From Leptobrachium leishanense (Eukaryota > Chordata > Amphibia > Anura > Megophryidae): a stretch of DNA of 64,000 nt. Below the pieces are notes generated by a model. That model had not been told where the DNA came from. It searched no databases and saw nothing but the letters and a program-made list of their open reading frames with translations. The stretch is taken from positions 152,060,101 to 152,124,100 of the forward strand of contig CM019065.1 in the NCBI GenBank assembly GCA_009667805.1, in the 5' to 3' direction. The first letter of the stretch is position 1. Each line of letters begins with the position of its first letter. Positions 21,583 through 32,444 of this stretch are shown here, piece after piece. The translations under genes were made by a program, and so were the position numbers.

Positions 21583-22095
21583 ATGGGTCGTTCTCAGTGA
21601 ATTCCAGCGTGGAACTGTGATAGGATGCCACCTGTGCAACAAATCCAGTCATGAAATTTCCTCGCTCCTAAATATTCCACAGTCAACTGTCAGCTGTATT
21701 ATAAGAATGTGGAAGTGTTTGGGAACGACAGAAACTCAGCCACGAAGTGGTAGGCCACGTAAACGGACAGAGCGGGGTCAGCGGATGCTAAGGCGCATAG
21801 TGCGAAGAGGTCGCAAACTTTCTGCAGAGTCAATCGCTACAGACCTCCAAACTTCATGTGGCCTTCAGATTAGCTCAAGAACAGGGCGCAGAGAGCTTCC
21901 TGGAATGGGTTTCCATGGCCGAGCAGCTGCATCCAAGCCATACATCACCAAGTCCAATGCAAAGCATCGGATGCAGTGGTGTAAAGCACGCCACCACTGG
22001 ACTCTAGAGCAGTGGAGACGCGTTCTCTGGAGTGACGAATCGTGCTTCTCCATCTGGCAATCTGATGGACGAGTCTGGGTTTGGCGGTTGCCAGC
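21583..22095 (+). pseudogene. Tc1 transposase, N-terminal part
   Basis: The family start ATG at 21583 shifts frame after four codons and the rest continues in the frame that opens at 21575. Visible: LSEFQRGTVIGCHLCNKSS, the helix-turn-helix region with ISSLLNIPQSTVS, the GRPRKRTERG hinge, and catalytic D in LWSDES. It ends at VWRLP where the LTR-like insert begins. Together with 22741-23257 it would make a DDE enzyme acting at TA sites. Confidence 0.85.
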
Positions 22096-22740
22096 TGTCA
22101 GGTCAGCACACGTAAATCCAAAGGTGTGCTACGCTCGGTACTATACATACCAAATAGGTAACCCTAGACCCAGGTGTGATACCAGTCCTTGAAGTGGCTG
22201 GGTTTACGCAAAAGCGAGAGGTGAACCTATAAGGCAGGGACAATCAAGCAAGGAGCACAGAAACCAGTCGTTGGAGTGGCTGGTATGGAGACAGGTAAGT
22301 ATGAAGCGGTAATTAGAGAGGTCAAACACAATCCAAGTACTAGGGAGTAAGCAGCATACAAAGTCGAGTGCCAAAAGCCAAGTCAAAGGAGTATAGAGAT
22401 ACACAAGTCAATATCCAAAAGCCAGGTCATACACAGAAAATCAGTCAGAGGTATAATAAACAAGCACTAGGGGTTAGGTGAGCAAAACCACGAAAGGGCA
22501 ATGAGAAAAGGAAAAAAGCAAGTTTAATTCTCGCGCCCTGCAATCTGATTGGCCAACCAGATCACATGGTGCAGGGAGACCCAGATTGGAGGCGTAATGA
22601 CGTTGCACCGCCGGTAGGCTTAAACCTGGAGAGGCCGGCGGCACACGCGCATAGGGCGCAAGGAAGGATCACGAGGGAGACGCTGACCCCGGGACCGCAG
22701 GGAAGAACGCCGGAACCGCGCCAGCCGCCGAGACGTGACA
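22096..22740. mobile_element. Probable solo LTR inside Tc1
   Basis: 645 bp starting TGTCAGGTC and ending GACGTGACA (TG..CA with short inverted ends). It is flanked by CCAGC (22091-22095) and CCAGG (22741-22745), a 5-bp duplication with one mismatch. Removing it rejoins the Tc1 frame at the proline-glycine-glutamate codons expected there. An AATAAA lies near 22455. It could be another TG..CA element, but a Gypsy-like solo LTR is the simplest reading. Confidence 0.65.
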
Positions 22741-23257
22741 CCAGGAGAACGGTACTTGTCTAACTGCATTGTGCCAAGTGTAAAGTTTGGTGGAGGGGGG
22801 ATTATGGTGTGGGGATGTTTTTCAGGAGCTGGGCTTGGCCCCTTAGTTCCAGTGGAAGGAACTCTGAATGCTTCAGCATACCAAGACATTTTGGACAATT
22901 CCATGCTCCCAACTTTGTGGGAGCAGTTTGGAGCTGGCCCCTTCATCTTCCAACATGACTGTGCACCAGTGCACAAAGCAAGGTCCATAAAGACATGGAT
23001 GACAGAGTCTGGTGTGGATGAACTTGACTGGCCTGCACTGAGTCCTGACCTCAACCCGACAGAACACCTTTGGGATGAATTAGAGCGGAGACTGAGAGCC
23101 AGGCCTTCTCGTCCAACATCAGTGTGTGACCTCACAAATGCGCTTCTGGAAGAATGGTCAAAAATTCCCATAAACACACTCCTAAACCTTGTGGACAGCC
23201 TTTCGCAGAAGAGTTGAAGCTGTTATAGCTGCAAAGGGTGGACCTACGTCATATTGA
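22741..23257 (+). pseudogene. Tc1 transposase, C-terminal part
   Basis: Resumes right after the insert with [19 protein letters not shown], then [11 protein letters not shown], catalytic D in FQHDCAPVH and E in [10 protein letters not shown]. Near 23200 a frameshift moves the last 15 or so codons into another frame ending at TGA 23255-23257. The triad residues are intact. The disabling changes are the LTR and two frameshifts. Confidence 0.85.
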
Positions 23258-23341
23258 ACCCTATGGATTAGGAATGGGATGTCACTTAAATTCATATACA
23301 GGTCAAGGCAGGTGAGCGAATACTTTTGGCAATATAGTGTA

Positions 23342-23871
23342 TGTGACGAAACGGCTGCCCCAATGTTTATTTGCAGTTATTTTGCTTGCATTTCATTGTC
23401 TCTGTATAGGGTAGAGTGTTTGTTCTGTATGCCCTATTACCTGATGTCTGTGTTACATTAATATTCCCTTATGTGTTTATTGTAGAGTATTGTGTCTGTG
23501 TACCTTCTTTCTGTATAGTGTACATCTCTGTATTAGCTGTCCTCTGTCTTTATATTGTACTCCTCTGTGGCTACCCCCTCTCTGTATATTGTATATTCCC
23601 TGCTGTAAGAAGATTCCTTTAAGATGAGAATGCATTTGTTGGATGGCTCTTTCTATTGTTCTCTGACTGGAGACTCTTGATCTTATCTGTAATGTATTCT
23701 GTAAGGGAGGGGCTTGTGTCTCAACTGTTTTTTCCCTGTGTGTATTTGTGAAAAATAAAGCATTCTCCATTTGGATTTTGAATCAGCAACAACTCCACAG
23801 TTTACGTGTCGTCTATTCTGTGTGTTTGTACGAATATCTCCTGTGTTTCAGCGGAAAGGGGCGCTGTAACA
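23342..23871 (+). repeat. LTR-like sequence (tentative)
   Basis: Begins TGTGACGAAACGGC directly after the Tc1, has AATAAAGCATTC near 23755, and could end at GGCGCTGTAACA. It shares TGCCCTATT.CCTGATGT and TTCATTGTAGAG-like phrases with 43590-43690. No matching TSD was found, so the boundaries are a guess. Confidence 0.35.
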
Positions 23872-23928
23872 GGGTGTCTCCCTTATAAGTTGGGGGGGGG
23901 GAGCGTTGGATGGGTCCCATAATCGGTT

Positions 23929-24393
23929 CCTTCACCTTGTAATGAAAGAAGCGTATAATAACATCATGAGGTGGAGAGCCTTTTTGGGGAGCATGACGAA
24001 GGGCCCTATGAGCCCTTATTCTCAAAAGCCCTATAAATACAGTAATGTAACACAATTATAATACAGTCAACACTCTGTCTAGCTTTAGGGGATGACCCTT
24101 ACACATTAGAAGGACAAGAAGTTTGGACCACCACGAGTGGGTAAATAATTCCACCCGTGTCAATCCAAGGGTAGCTTAGACAGAACCATTACCCTGTTTA
24201 TTCATATGATATTGCAGAATACATCCAGGCAGGTTCCCAATACATAGGGATATTCTACACAATTAATGAAACCGCACTTTATTAAAAAGGCAGTGCATAA
24301 TCGGTTCCTTCACCTTGTAATGCCAGAGGCCTATAATAACATCATGAGGTGGAGAGCATTTTTGGGGAGCACGACGAAGGGTCCTATGACCCC
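23929..24393 (+). repeat. Direct repeat pair, about 92 bp, 370 bp apart
   Basis: 23929-24020 and 24298-24393 share ATCGGTTCCTTCACCTTG, TATAATAACATCATGAGG and GGGAGCA(T/C)GACGAAGG with about ten differences. Origin unknown; nothing coding is recognised. Confidence 0.7.
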
Positions 24394-24479
24394 TGTCATA
24401 GCGCAAATCTTTGTGGGTAGCAGTAGGGAGCAGCTGCAGAAATATGGAGTGCAGTGTCTTTTGAAAATTTTTGCCATCT

Positions 24480-25010
24480 ACCGACTCCTGAAGAGGTTGC
24501 CAAGTTCCTCCATCATGTCATAGAGAGCTTCCACCTGGCCCTGCACATCTTGAATGAAATCAGCTTGGGAGTCACGAGAGTCAGCAAGAGCCTGGACCGA
24601 GCCCTCCAAAGCTAATGTGGTGGCCAAGGCCCCCCCATCTCGACTCTCAGTTGGCCGAACCGTGAGGTGAGTTCCTCCTTAAAAGTGGACTGCATTCTGA
24701 GAAACAGAGAGTCCAGAACAGCAGATGTCAGAGTTGCTGCTGTGCCTGGATATGAGGGAGCAGACGCAACAGCCATGTTGAATGGCGTCTCGTCCAGCTC
24801 CAGCAGCGTGGCCTTGCTCTATTTATCTAAGATGGGGGCCATTTTCTGCTGCTGTTTACAGGTGAAAAACTGGGGGGCCCTTGAGTGCTGCAATATCGAA
24901 GTGCAGAGGAACGCGGATGCCGCAGATGGAAGTGGATAGCGTAGCTGTGCAGGGGAGAGTTGAGGGATTAGGCTGCCATTAGCTCAGAAGCCATGCCTCC
25001 TCCCCGAAAG
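24480..25010 (-). pseudogene. L1 5' end and ORF1 N-terminal remnant
   Basis: The minus strand begins with GGAGGCATGGCTTCTGAGCT, similar to the presumed L1 5' start at 50780. It is followed by a degenerate frame with LFLRMQSTFKEELT and QADFIQDVQGQVEALYDMME, which looks like an acidic coiled-coil ORF1 N-terminus. Several stops and frame changes. Modest confidence, since ORF1 N-termini vary widely. Confidence 0.45.
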
Positions 25011-25025
25011 CTAACATTTTAATAC

Positions 25026-25733
25026 TGTCATGGAACGGACATGGGGCTCTGACCAGCGAGCCCCAGAACTAACAGCCTGGGACATTTCAAAGACCTTTTT
25101 CTTTATTTGAGACTCTTTCGGTTTTGCGTGTTGAAATGAACAGTTATACCTTTTCTAGATGTGGTTTTATTGGTGTGATATATTACCATGTATCATGTAT
25201 TGTATGAGTGTGGATTCAGATGTGTAATTGGGTGATGCATTTAAAGGTATTATATTTCCCCTTGGTTGCTAGGAGTGAAAGGCTGTGTTGAAATTCAATT
25301 GTATGCTAATTTCTGTGTACATTAGCTCTGTGTGTGTGTGTAATCTGATGATGCAAGCATGCCATTGTATGCAAATTGAGTTCCCATTCAAGCCTGGGCA
25401 TGTCTCCTTTGTGTGTGAGATGTTTAAATGCGTGTCCCATTTTGAGTAAAGAGTCAGTTCAACTGCGTTTGACTTGAAGCATACAGCCCCGTTTGGTGTC
25501 GTCATTTCATAGCTAAAATCCCAGTGCAGGAGACACTCTGCGGTCTCCTAGCTTCCCACTACGCAGAACGGGTCAACTGAATCCGGCAGCACCATCTCGC
25601 CAAGTAACGCCAGGGTCATCTCAGGCCGCTCGAGACGCCGAGTGCCGTGACACTCGTTAGTCGGGCCTGACGCCATCAAGAGGGGGCCAGATTGGAGCAC
25701 ACCCGCAGACGGATAACACCTCATTCCGTCACA
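25026..25733 (+). mobile_element. Solo LTR with perfect 5-bp TSD
   Basis: 708 bp with ends TGTCATGGAA and TTCCGTCACA (8 of 10 inverted), flanked by AATAC at 25021-25025 and 25734-25738. An AGTAAAG polyadenylation-like site lies near 25447 and a GT-rich stretch near 25330. A solo LTR arises by recombination between the LTRs of a full element. Family not identified. Confidence 0.8.
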
Positions 25734-25738
25734 AATAC

Positions 25739-26889
25739 ATGTTCTTTTTTTGTTAATTTTTTTTTTTTGGTAGTTGGCCAACATTTTTCATCCTTAATCA
25801 TATCCCACCGTGAAGGCATATCCATACGCTAAACATCTGGTTGCCTCCATGTGTGGTTTTGCAGTTTGCTCCAGGGCACTGAGAAATAATCCATTTAGAT
25901 TCACAAACGTTTAACCCTACTACACACACACAAAAGACCAGAACCTACCTCACGGGCACTGAATCCACTGCATTGCCAGCCTGCCTTCAAGTGGTCAATT
26001 AAGAAAGGCTGTGTCATTAAAACATGATTATTTTCAGGCTCATATGAAATGGGTTTTTTGGGGGGGGGGGTTACACACCTAGCGCATGTCATCAGCTCTG
26101 TGGAATTTCTTGAGCATCCGGTGAGTCATGTGAGGAGAGTGGTTTGCATGGGTGACAAAAAGGAGCCCACTGCAAGGTTTATTCATATGATTGAGCAGAG
26201 CTCTTTTTGAAATATCTATGTACTCTAATTGCTTGGAGCATGTAAATGCATAGTGATTGGATATTAAATACAATAAGCTGACCTGAGCTAATCAATCTAT
26301 TGCGAATGAGTTTAGTAATATAAAATCTTGGCGGTGCCATAAAATCATTTTTCATACATGGTTGCCCACTAGATTATACTTATGCCATTCCAAGGACTCT
26401 AATAATTGAGGGATTTTTATATGGGTTTACGCCCTGCCTTTTCAATAAAGTGCGGTTTTAGAAAAAGGGTATTTTTCTGGGATTACAGATATCCTTGTTT
26501 TTTGGATTACTGATACTGATGTCAGATCTGCAATAAATAGGTTGTGTGACTGTGAGCCCTTCTGGATGGACACGATGGGACACCCCCCGTAGTTTGATCC
26601 GTTGGTATTTTTGGATCTAATTTTCTTTGGGTTACCCCCAAGGGCTCAACCAGAAATCTGTGACTAAATAATTAACCTGTATGTATGCTTTTTTTAATAG
26701 GGATTATATAGCGCCCATAGCAATAAAAAAGAGTAATGTACGGTTGAGTATAACGTTTCCACAGAGATTCAAATCAATAAAACTTACTGGGTTATAGGAG
26801 GATCCCAGTACACATGAAAGTGGTCTCCTGCCTTTGGTAGCATTCATATAATTATTCATTAACAGAAATAAAATTCACAATAATATGAT
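25739..26889. other. No gene or element recognised
   Basis: Contains poly-T and poly-G runs (25746-25768 and 26051-26062) and otherwise unremarkable AT-rich sequence. A short inverted relation to 24200-24330 exists (GTATTGGGAACCTG-type and AAAGTGCGGTTT words near 26448), too weak to call. Confidence 0.4.
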
Positions 26890-26897
26890 GTGTATTA

Positions 26898-27660
26898 AGG
26901 GGATATTCAGAGAGCACCGAAATTTCACCAACATTGTCTCCCGTTCATCGCACTTCGGTGAGTTAAATTCGCAGACCCTGTGGTGAATTCAGCACTCACC
27001 AGGCTACATTACATTGTTGGTGCTAACGTTTGCCCAGGTAGCCACCTCATATTACAATCCAAACGCTAACGGGTTAAGAAACCCGTTAGCGTATGGAATC
27101 TTACGCTTTTCAGCGCAAGGTTACTGTACTTTGCGCTCCCTATACTTAACATGGGGAGCGCAAATTGTTAATCAGCGTTAGGATTACAAAGTCCTAACGC
27201 TGATTAACGTCCGGCTGCGGTTAACAAAATGTTAACCACAGCCTGGACATGGTGCTAACAGATTCCACTGGTGCAGAATCCGTTAGCACCAGCAGAAATC
27301 CCCCCCCCAAAAATCAGATACTCACCTACTATCCCGCGGCGAGGATCGTGGCTCCGTCCGCCTCCTTTTTCACCGGGAACAGAGAACCGGGAACAGAGGG
27401 AGAGACTGGGGGAAAAAGTCCCCCAGTCTCTCCCTGCAGATCACTCTCGCGAGGCGAGATCCGGCAGGTCATGTGACCGGCAGGGGGAAATTCAACGGAG
27501 TCCTATAGACTCCATTGAGAGGATGCGTGCGGTGGCGCTTAGTGCCTGTAACAATGCAGGCAGCTTTTTAAGCGCCTGCATTGTTATCCCGTGCTAAAAT
27601 GGGGGCACTATGGAGAAAACTGCAGGCGTAGTTTTTCTCCCTAGCGTCCCTGTTTTAGCA
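26898..27660. repeat. Hairpin-rich block, GGGATATTCAGAGA end
   Basis: Starts with a GGATATTCAGAGAGCACCG end like the MITE ends at 19362 and 28022. It then carries a series of separate hairpins: AACGCTAACGGGTT with AACCCGTTAGCGT, CAGCGTTAGGA with TCCTAACGCTG, GACTGGGGGA with TCCCCCAGTC, GGAGTCC with GGACTCC, and GTGCTAACAGATTC with GAATCCGTTAGCAC. No coding sense. Confidence 0.6.
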
Positions 27661-27689
27661 CATGGATTGTAATGGAGCCCACGCCCACC

Positions 27690-27806
27690 ATAGGGTCCTC
27701 GAAGTATGGCGAATCAACCCATATTAGATTATTAGATTTGGTGAGCATGATGAAAAATGTAGTCCCAAAATCTGAAGGGCCACGGTTGCTGACCCCTGGT
27801 CTAGAG
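27690..27806. repeat. hAT-like end fragment
   Basis: Ends with GGTTGCTGACCCCTG, a terminus seen in vertebrate hAT MITEs, preceded by TAGTCCCAAAATCTGAAGGG. No left TIR or TSD, so a truncated copy. Confidence 0.4.
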
Positions 27807-28021
27807 TGACCCTTATAGGTAATGTACAGTATGCATGAATTATACATAGAGCTCCAAAGCTATAATACTTACAGTAGCAAGCATTGTGCCTGAGCGTATC
27901 AAAAATGTTACACAGCCATTCTCACGGTGGTGCATGTCGTGAGCTGATTGTAATTTTAACTTCATCATATAAAAGTGACATGTATTGCGTACATGTAAAC
28001 GGCGCAATAACAATCAAAGGG

Positions 28022-28110
28022 TTATTCAGAAAGCATCGAAATTTCAGTACTTTCTCGATTGGCACACGCCGGTTCGCATTTTCACTCTTCACCGCAGGGT
28101 CCTGGAATTG
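28022..28110. repeat. MITE end, GGGTTATTCAGAAAGCATCG
   Basis: A second left-type end of the family at 26898, in the same orientation. No right end was found nearby. Confidence 0.4.
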
Positions 28111-28301
28111 AGATGAACGTGGAGCTGTCGATTTGACCACCAAAGCCTCGCCGAACTGCAGAAATTAAAAATGGAACTCTGCTATTCTAAAAGGTGTTTA
28201 AAACAATAAAAATTCATGAAAATACTAAAAAAAGGTCCTAGAAAAATAACAAAAAAGTCTCTTATAGGATTTTAAAAAACAAAACACCTTTTTACTGCAG
28301 A

Positions 28302-28960
28302 GCCATTTCACCTCTGTGTGCTGAGCGCATTTTTAACGGTTTCGCTCATCATGTTTAAACGCGATTTGAGGTCACGTTTTATTATACGACCCAGACAAAT
28401 TATATATCCTTTTTTTTTGTAGACTCGGCAGATTCATAATATATCATTATTATATGTATATGTCATGCCCTGCCTGATTATTGTAACAAAAAATGCAATA
28501 AAATTTAAACTTTCAATCATCTACAGAGTGTAAAGTGATTTTTTTCCACATTTTATCATCCGAGCCTTTGCGGTTATATATTCTATGGGGTTGATTTGCT
28601 AAAAAAAATTAGAAATGGGAATTCGCTACATTTTTTGTTTGGGGAAATTAAATGATTTTTAGCAAACCCCCCCCCCCAAGAGAAAAAATTGTCAGTGCAG
28701 CATCATTGTTCACATTACAATAGAAATGGGAACAATATTGCTGCATTAATAAAAGTAGCACACACAAAAAAGAAGATTTTTTTTTTATTATTATTTTTCT
28801 TTCTTACATTTGACCATGGTCATGTTTCGTATCAAAGGAAAGGTCATGCTCTGGCCTTTTCAAATGACACCAAACATGACCCTCTAGCTGCCACCATTCA
28901 GAGATATGGGGATTCAAAGGAACTCCCTATCTCCACCATGGAATTTCCTGCGATGACATG
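28302..28960. repeat. Copy of the CTGAGCCATTTCACACC family
   Basis: Contains GAGCCATTTCACCTCTGTG, TTCGCTCATCATGTTTAAAC and the inverted core GGTCATGTTT...AAGGTCATGCTCTGGCC...AAACATGACC. These match 51240-51850; parts also match 33603 and 14355-14440. Non-coding. Confidence 0.65.
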
Positions 28961-29009
28961 TCATTAAGATGGTGGCCCCCAACAGAACTAGGCCATGATC
29001 CAGCACCGA

Positions 29010-29460
29010 ATGGTGGTCTGGCATCTCAGGGGTTAAAAGACACTGCCCTTTCAAGCGTTGCCTGTCTTTACCTTCTACCTCCCGATCGGGAGGGAGAGGG
29101 ATCTGAAAGGACCCCCCTCCCTTCAGGCAATCTCCAGGCTTTGCTCAGAGACTTCTTGAAGGACTGGAGAGACGGGGAGAGTCTTTGTTGCGAGGGAGGG
29201 AATTCCAAAGAAAGGGGCACCTTGGGAGGAGTCTTGAAGGCGGGAGTTGGGGGTGCGGGTACGTGAAGCTGAGAGTGTCAGATCATTGGCAGAGCGAAGT
29301 GGTCATGATGGGATGTACCTGTTAATAAGGGAGGAGATGTAGGCAGGGGTGTGGTTATGGAGAGCTTTGTAAATGAGCACCAGTATTTTGAATTGGATTC
29401 TATAGGAGCCAGTGTAGAGATTGACAAAGGGGCGAGGTGAGGTGTATGAGCCTGGCACAG
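29010..29460 (-). pseudogene. L2-type LINE, RT C-terminal region and downstream
   Basis: On the minus strand, frames carry phrases of the L2-like LINE C-terminus: KTPPKVPLSLEFPPS near 29200-29240 and, upstream, decayed text like the ..FKILVLIYKALHN.. segment near 29350-29400. Stops and frameshifts throughout. The same subfamily recurs at 50810-50950. Confidence 0.55.
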
Positions 29461-29474
29461 GCATTCATAACAGA

Positions 29475-30066
29475 CTGCAGAGGTGAAGAGCAGGAGAATG
29501 ACTGGAGAATGGAAAATTCTAGGTCAAAATAGCCAAACCAGAAAAATTCTCCCATTTAGGATAGCGTCAGACTAGCGAATTTTTAACGTGCGTTTAGGCG
29601 CACTTAATCACGGCCGCACTAGCAGCAAATGACGGGCAATGACGGCCAATATACGAAGTACGGTCGCGCGAAAGTCCGGCTGCGCAATGCAAGTGGAAAA
29701 TGAACGCATTTTTTCAAGAACGCAGAACCGCTAGTACGGACGTACAGAGTGCGCTGTGTCCACTTGCGGCGTGTGTGCGTGATTTGGAGACGTCAGACCC
29801 TGCTCATGTCCGGCCAACATAACGTCCAGACACCCAAAGTTTCCTGGTTTGGATCCGTAAAAAATCACGCACAAAAATGCGCATCGTATGACCGTTTTCA
29901 CGCATTCCGTGAAAAAATAAGGCAATGCGTTCGAACGCACTTTTTGACAGTCGCTGTGAAAAATGCGTTAGTCTGACCCTAGCCTTATCTCACTTTCCAA
30001 ATCGGCTATTTGGTCCAGATTGTTCTCTTTTCCTGCCATTCTCCTGGTTTTCACCTTTCTCTGAAC
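29475..30066 (-). mobile_element. GGGTTATTCAGAGAAAGG MITE, interrupted copy
   Basis: Matches the reverse complement of 30070-30246 and 11053-11228, but is split by Harbinger-type copy E. The intact siblings give the empty site with a single TTA, which is doubled here around the insert. Confidence 0.75.
29559..29984. mobile_element. PIF/Harbinger-type MITE, copy E
   Basis: 426 bp with ends GGATAGCGTCAGAC (two or three changes from consensus) and GTCTGACCCTAGCC, flanked by TTA at 29556-29558 and 29985-29987. Comparison with uninterrupted siblings of the surrounding MITE shows that TTA is the duplicated target. Confidence 0.95.
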
Positions 30067-30069
30067 AAC

Positions 30070-30246
30070 CCTGAGAGAGAGGTGAAAGCCAGGAGAACTG
30101 GCAGGAGAAGAGAACAATCTAGACCAAATAGCCGATTTGGAAAGTGAGATAAATGGGAGAATTTTTCTGGTTTGGCTATTTTGACCTCGAATTTTCACTT
30201 CTCCAGTTATTCTCCTGCTCTTCACCACTCTCTGAATAACCCTGTG
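30070..30246 (+). mobile_element. GGGTTATTCAGAGAAAGG MITE, intact copy
   Basis: Uninterrupted copy lying head to head with 29475-30066, so the pair can fold on itself. It contains GTGAGATAAATGGGAG, the empty target site. Confidence 0.75.
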
Positions 30247-30359
30247 AATGTTTAATCCCGAGGTGAAAAATAACATTGCTTTAGATGTTAAAAGCAGGCA
30301 ATGAGGAAATTTTGTATTTTTTCACACAGCAGTTAAATGCCGCATATTAGGACGTTTAA

Positions 30360-30785
30360 GGCTAGGGTCAGACTAACGCATTTTTCACGTTGTCCGTGAA
30401 AATGTGCGTTCGAACGAATGGACGCATTTTTTCACGGAATACGCGATAGCGGTCATACGATGCGCAGTTTCATCCGTGATTTTGTACGGATCATCAATAA
30501 AACACTTCTTGCATCTGGACGTTATGTTGGCCGGACATTAGCAGCGTCTGACGTCTCCCAATCACGCACACACGCCTCTAGCCGACGCAGCGCACTCTGT
30601 ACGTCAGTACTAGTGGTTTAACGTTCTCGAAAAAATGCGTTCATTTTCCACTTGCGTTGCGCAGCCGGACTTTTGTGCGACCGTACATCGTATATTGGCC
30701 GTCATTGCCCGTCATTTGCTGCTACTACGGCCGTGATTAAGTGCGCCAGAACGCGCGTTCGCACTGCCTCAGTCTGACCCTAGCC
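30360..30785. mobile_element. PIF/Harbinger-type MITE, copy F
   Basis: 426 bp with GGCTAGGGTCAGAC ends, flanked by TAA (30357-30359) and TTA (30786-30788). Opposite orientation to copies A-E, judged by the GGCCGGACATTAGCAGCGTC interior. Confidence 0.9.
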
Positions 30786-30889
30786 TTAGGAGGGAAATTA
30801 CTCACTCAGAACAGAAGCAGACACCCCACACCTTCATTCTACATAAAATGTATCAAATTGATTAGACCAGATAAAAACATCTGTTGTTG

Positions 30890-31060
30890 TTATGTTTGAA
30901 AAAAAAAAAAGGTAATTTAAAGGTGAAAATCGTTGCACCTAGACATTAGTTTTTAATTCAATATCTAATAAACCATTGCTTATAATATTCTGCAGTAAAG
31001 AGTCTCTTTATTTCTAGATTTTTTAGTAATTTTTAAGCATTCTTTATACTTTTTTCCAAA
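30890..31060. other. Nothing recognised except shared AT-rich tract
   Basis: GATATTGAATTAAAA/TAATAAACCATT words near 30955-30985 also occur inverted at 19880-19905, so a fragment of the 19.4-20.2 kb element is likely. Confidence 0.4.
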
Positions 31061-31064
31061 TTTC

Positions 31065-31182
31065 TTTTTTTTCCCGAACCCGAACCGAACACGGCAAAAT
31101 GTTCGGAGTTCGCGATCTACCCGAACAGGCTAAGTTCGGGCCGAACTCCGAACCGTCCGAACCCAAACCGCTCATCCCTATT
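31065..31182 (-). repeat. TAGGGATGAGC-type element end
   Basis: The reverse complement starts TAGGGATGAGCGGTTTGGGT and is rich in GTTCGG/CCGAAC. It matches the start of 61679-61760. Only one end is identified here. Confidence 0.55.
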
Positions 31183-31189
31183 TCTCAGG

Positions 31190-32040
31190 TCGTCCATTGT
31201 TGCCGCCCTTTATGAACCCGATATTGTTATGTTTTTTGAAATCTGTCCGACTGAAGTCCTGCACCTTCACCCCTAACCGCATTGTATCGCTCATTTGTAG
31301 TTAACGATCTTTTCCACAGCTTGCATTGATCTGTTTTACTGTCATTTCTCTTTAGCTGTGATACATTTTGTTGTTGTAACCTGAATCTGAAAATAAAAAT
31401 GACTCATTTTAAAAAAATAATTCAAATCAATTTATAACTTTTTTGAAATGCGTTTTGTTCTGGATTTTTTTTACTGCTATTCGGTCTCTCGCTGTTTAAA
31501 TAAACCTACCATTAAAAAAAAAAAAAGGTTTAAAACAATAAAAATGCATTAAAATGCATGGAAATAAAAAAAAAAAGGACATAAAAAAGTCTGTTACAGA
31601 ATTAAAAAAGAAAGCCTTAAAAGACAATCGGAATCAAAAATTTCGCCGAAAATAAATAGATGGTTTGCTGAAAAGGCTAAACGGTTAAAAGAAAAGGAGT
31701 GGATAATAACGATGATAATATTTTTTTTACATTGAATCCTATGGGATTCGTCTGTTTAAACCTGTCAAACTGAATCACTGACAATCAGGGTATTTCTCTG
31801 ACACTTCGGTGCAGTTCGGTGTTCTCTGAATAGATTAACCATTACTTCCCTATGGGACAATTTCGCTGCTGCTAAATATTGCCGAACTGCCGTGAACTTC
31901 ACCGTATTTCGCTGTCATTTTGCCAGTATTTGTTGAATTGACAACTTTCTGAATAGTCAAACTGCCTCGAAATTGTACTGTACATTGTAATTCACCGTTT
32001 GGTGGCAATTTCGACACTCTTTGAATACCCTTTTTTAGAT
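31190..32040. other. MITE debris, no gene
   Basis: AT-rich with AATAAA-type tails. From about 31740 there are phrases of the 19.4-20.2 kb element (CCTATGGGATTC, TCTCTGAATAGATTAACC) and it ends with CTCTTTGAATACCC near 32030, a likely diverged right end. Confidence 0.4.
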
Positions 32041-32153
32041 TATAAGCAACAATCCATGAATGATGTCTACCATGTATGCCTAGACAATATACTATAACAA
32101 TGGATCATGCTGATGGACAGACACTACATAAACAGTGCTGCATTTGGTCTTTA

Positions 32154-32444
32154 GGCCGTGTTCACATAGCGACATGAAAATCGCGTGTTTTTCCGCACAA
32201 TTTTCATATTCGCGATATTGAGCGATGATATCGCCATTATGCACGATATTACACAAGACCACTAGTGCAAAGCGAGAAAAAAAAGGTCATGTACTAGCGA
32301 CAAGCTACAGGCGACATTGAGCGACGAGATGTGAACAGCTCCATTGAAACGCATTGGAGAACCTACATAGAGCGATATCGCACGGAAATATGCGCGATAT
32401 CGAAGCAAAAACCACGCGATAAATCGCTTAGTGTGAATGGGGCC
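32154..32444. mobile_element. Second PIF/Harbinger-type MITE family
   Basis: 291 bp with ends GGCCGTGTTCACATAGCGA and TCGCTTAGTGTGAATGGGGCC-like, inverted with mismatches and flanked by TTA at 32151-32153 and 32445-32447. The interior is rich in CGCGATAT-type words. Confidence 0.8.

Larger units (their letters stand above)
21449..23339 (+). mobile_element. Tc1-type element, second family, split by an LTR
   Basis: Ends CACTATATTGCCAAAGGTAT and its complement CTTTTGGCAATATAGTG, flanked by TA at 21447-21448 and 23340-23341. The AGGTGAGCGAATACTTTTGG end is familiar from a widespread fish/frog Tc1 family. A 645-bp insertion (22096-22740) splits the transposase. An 80-bp relative with the same ends lies at 53698-53777. 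Confidence 0.9.

Noticed and set aside
23342..23871. Confident LTR call
   Set aside because: No matching 5-bp duplication was found and one end adjoins a Tc1; kept only as tentative.
27249..27597. 75- and 108-codon ORFs
   Set aside because: They overlap a block of hairpins and have no recognisable domain.
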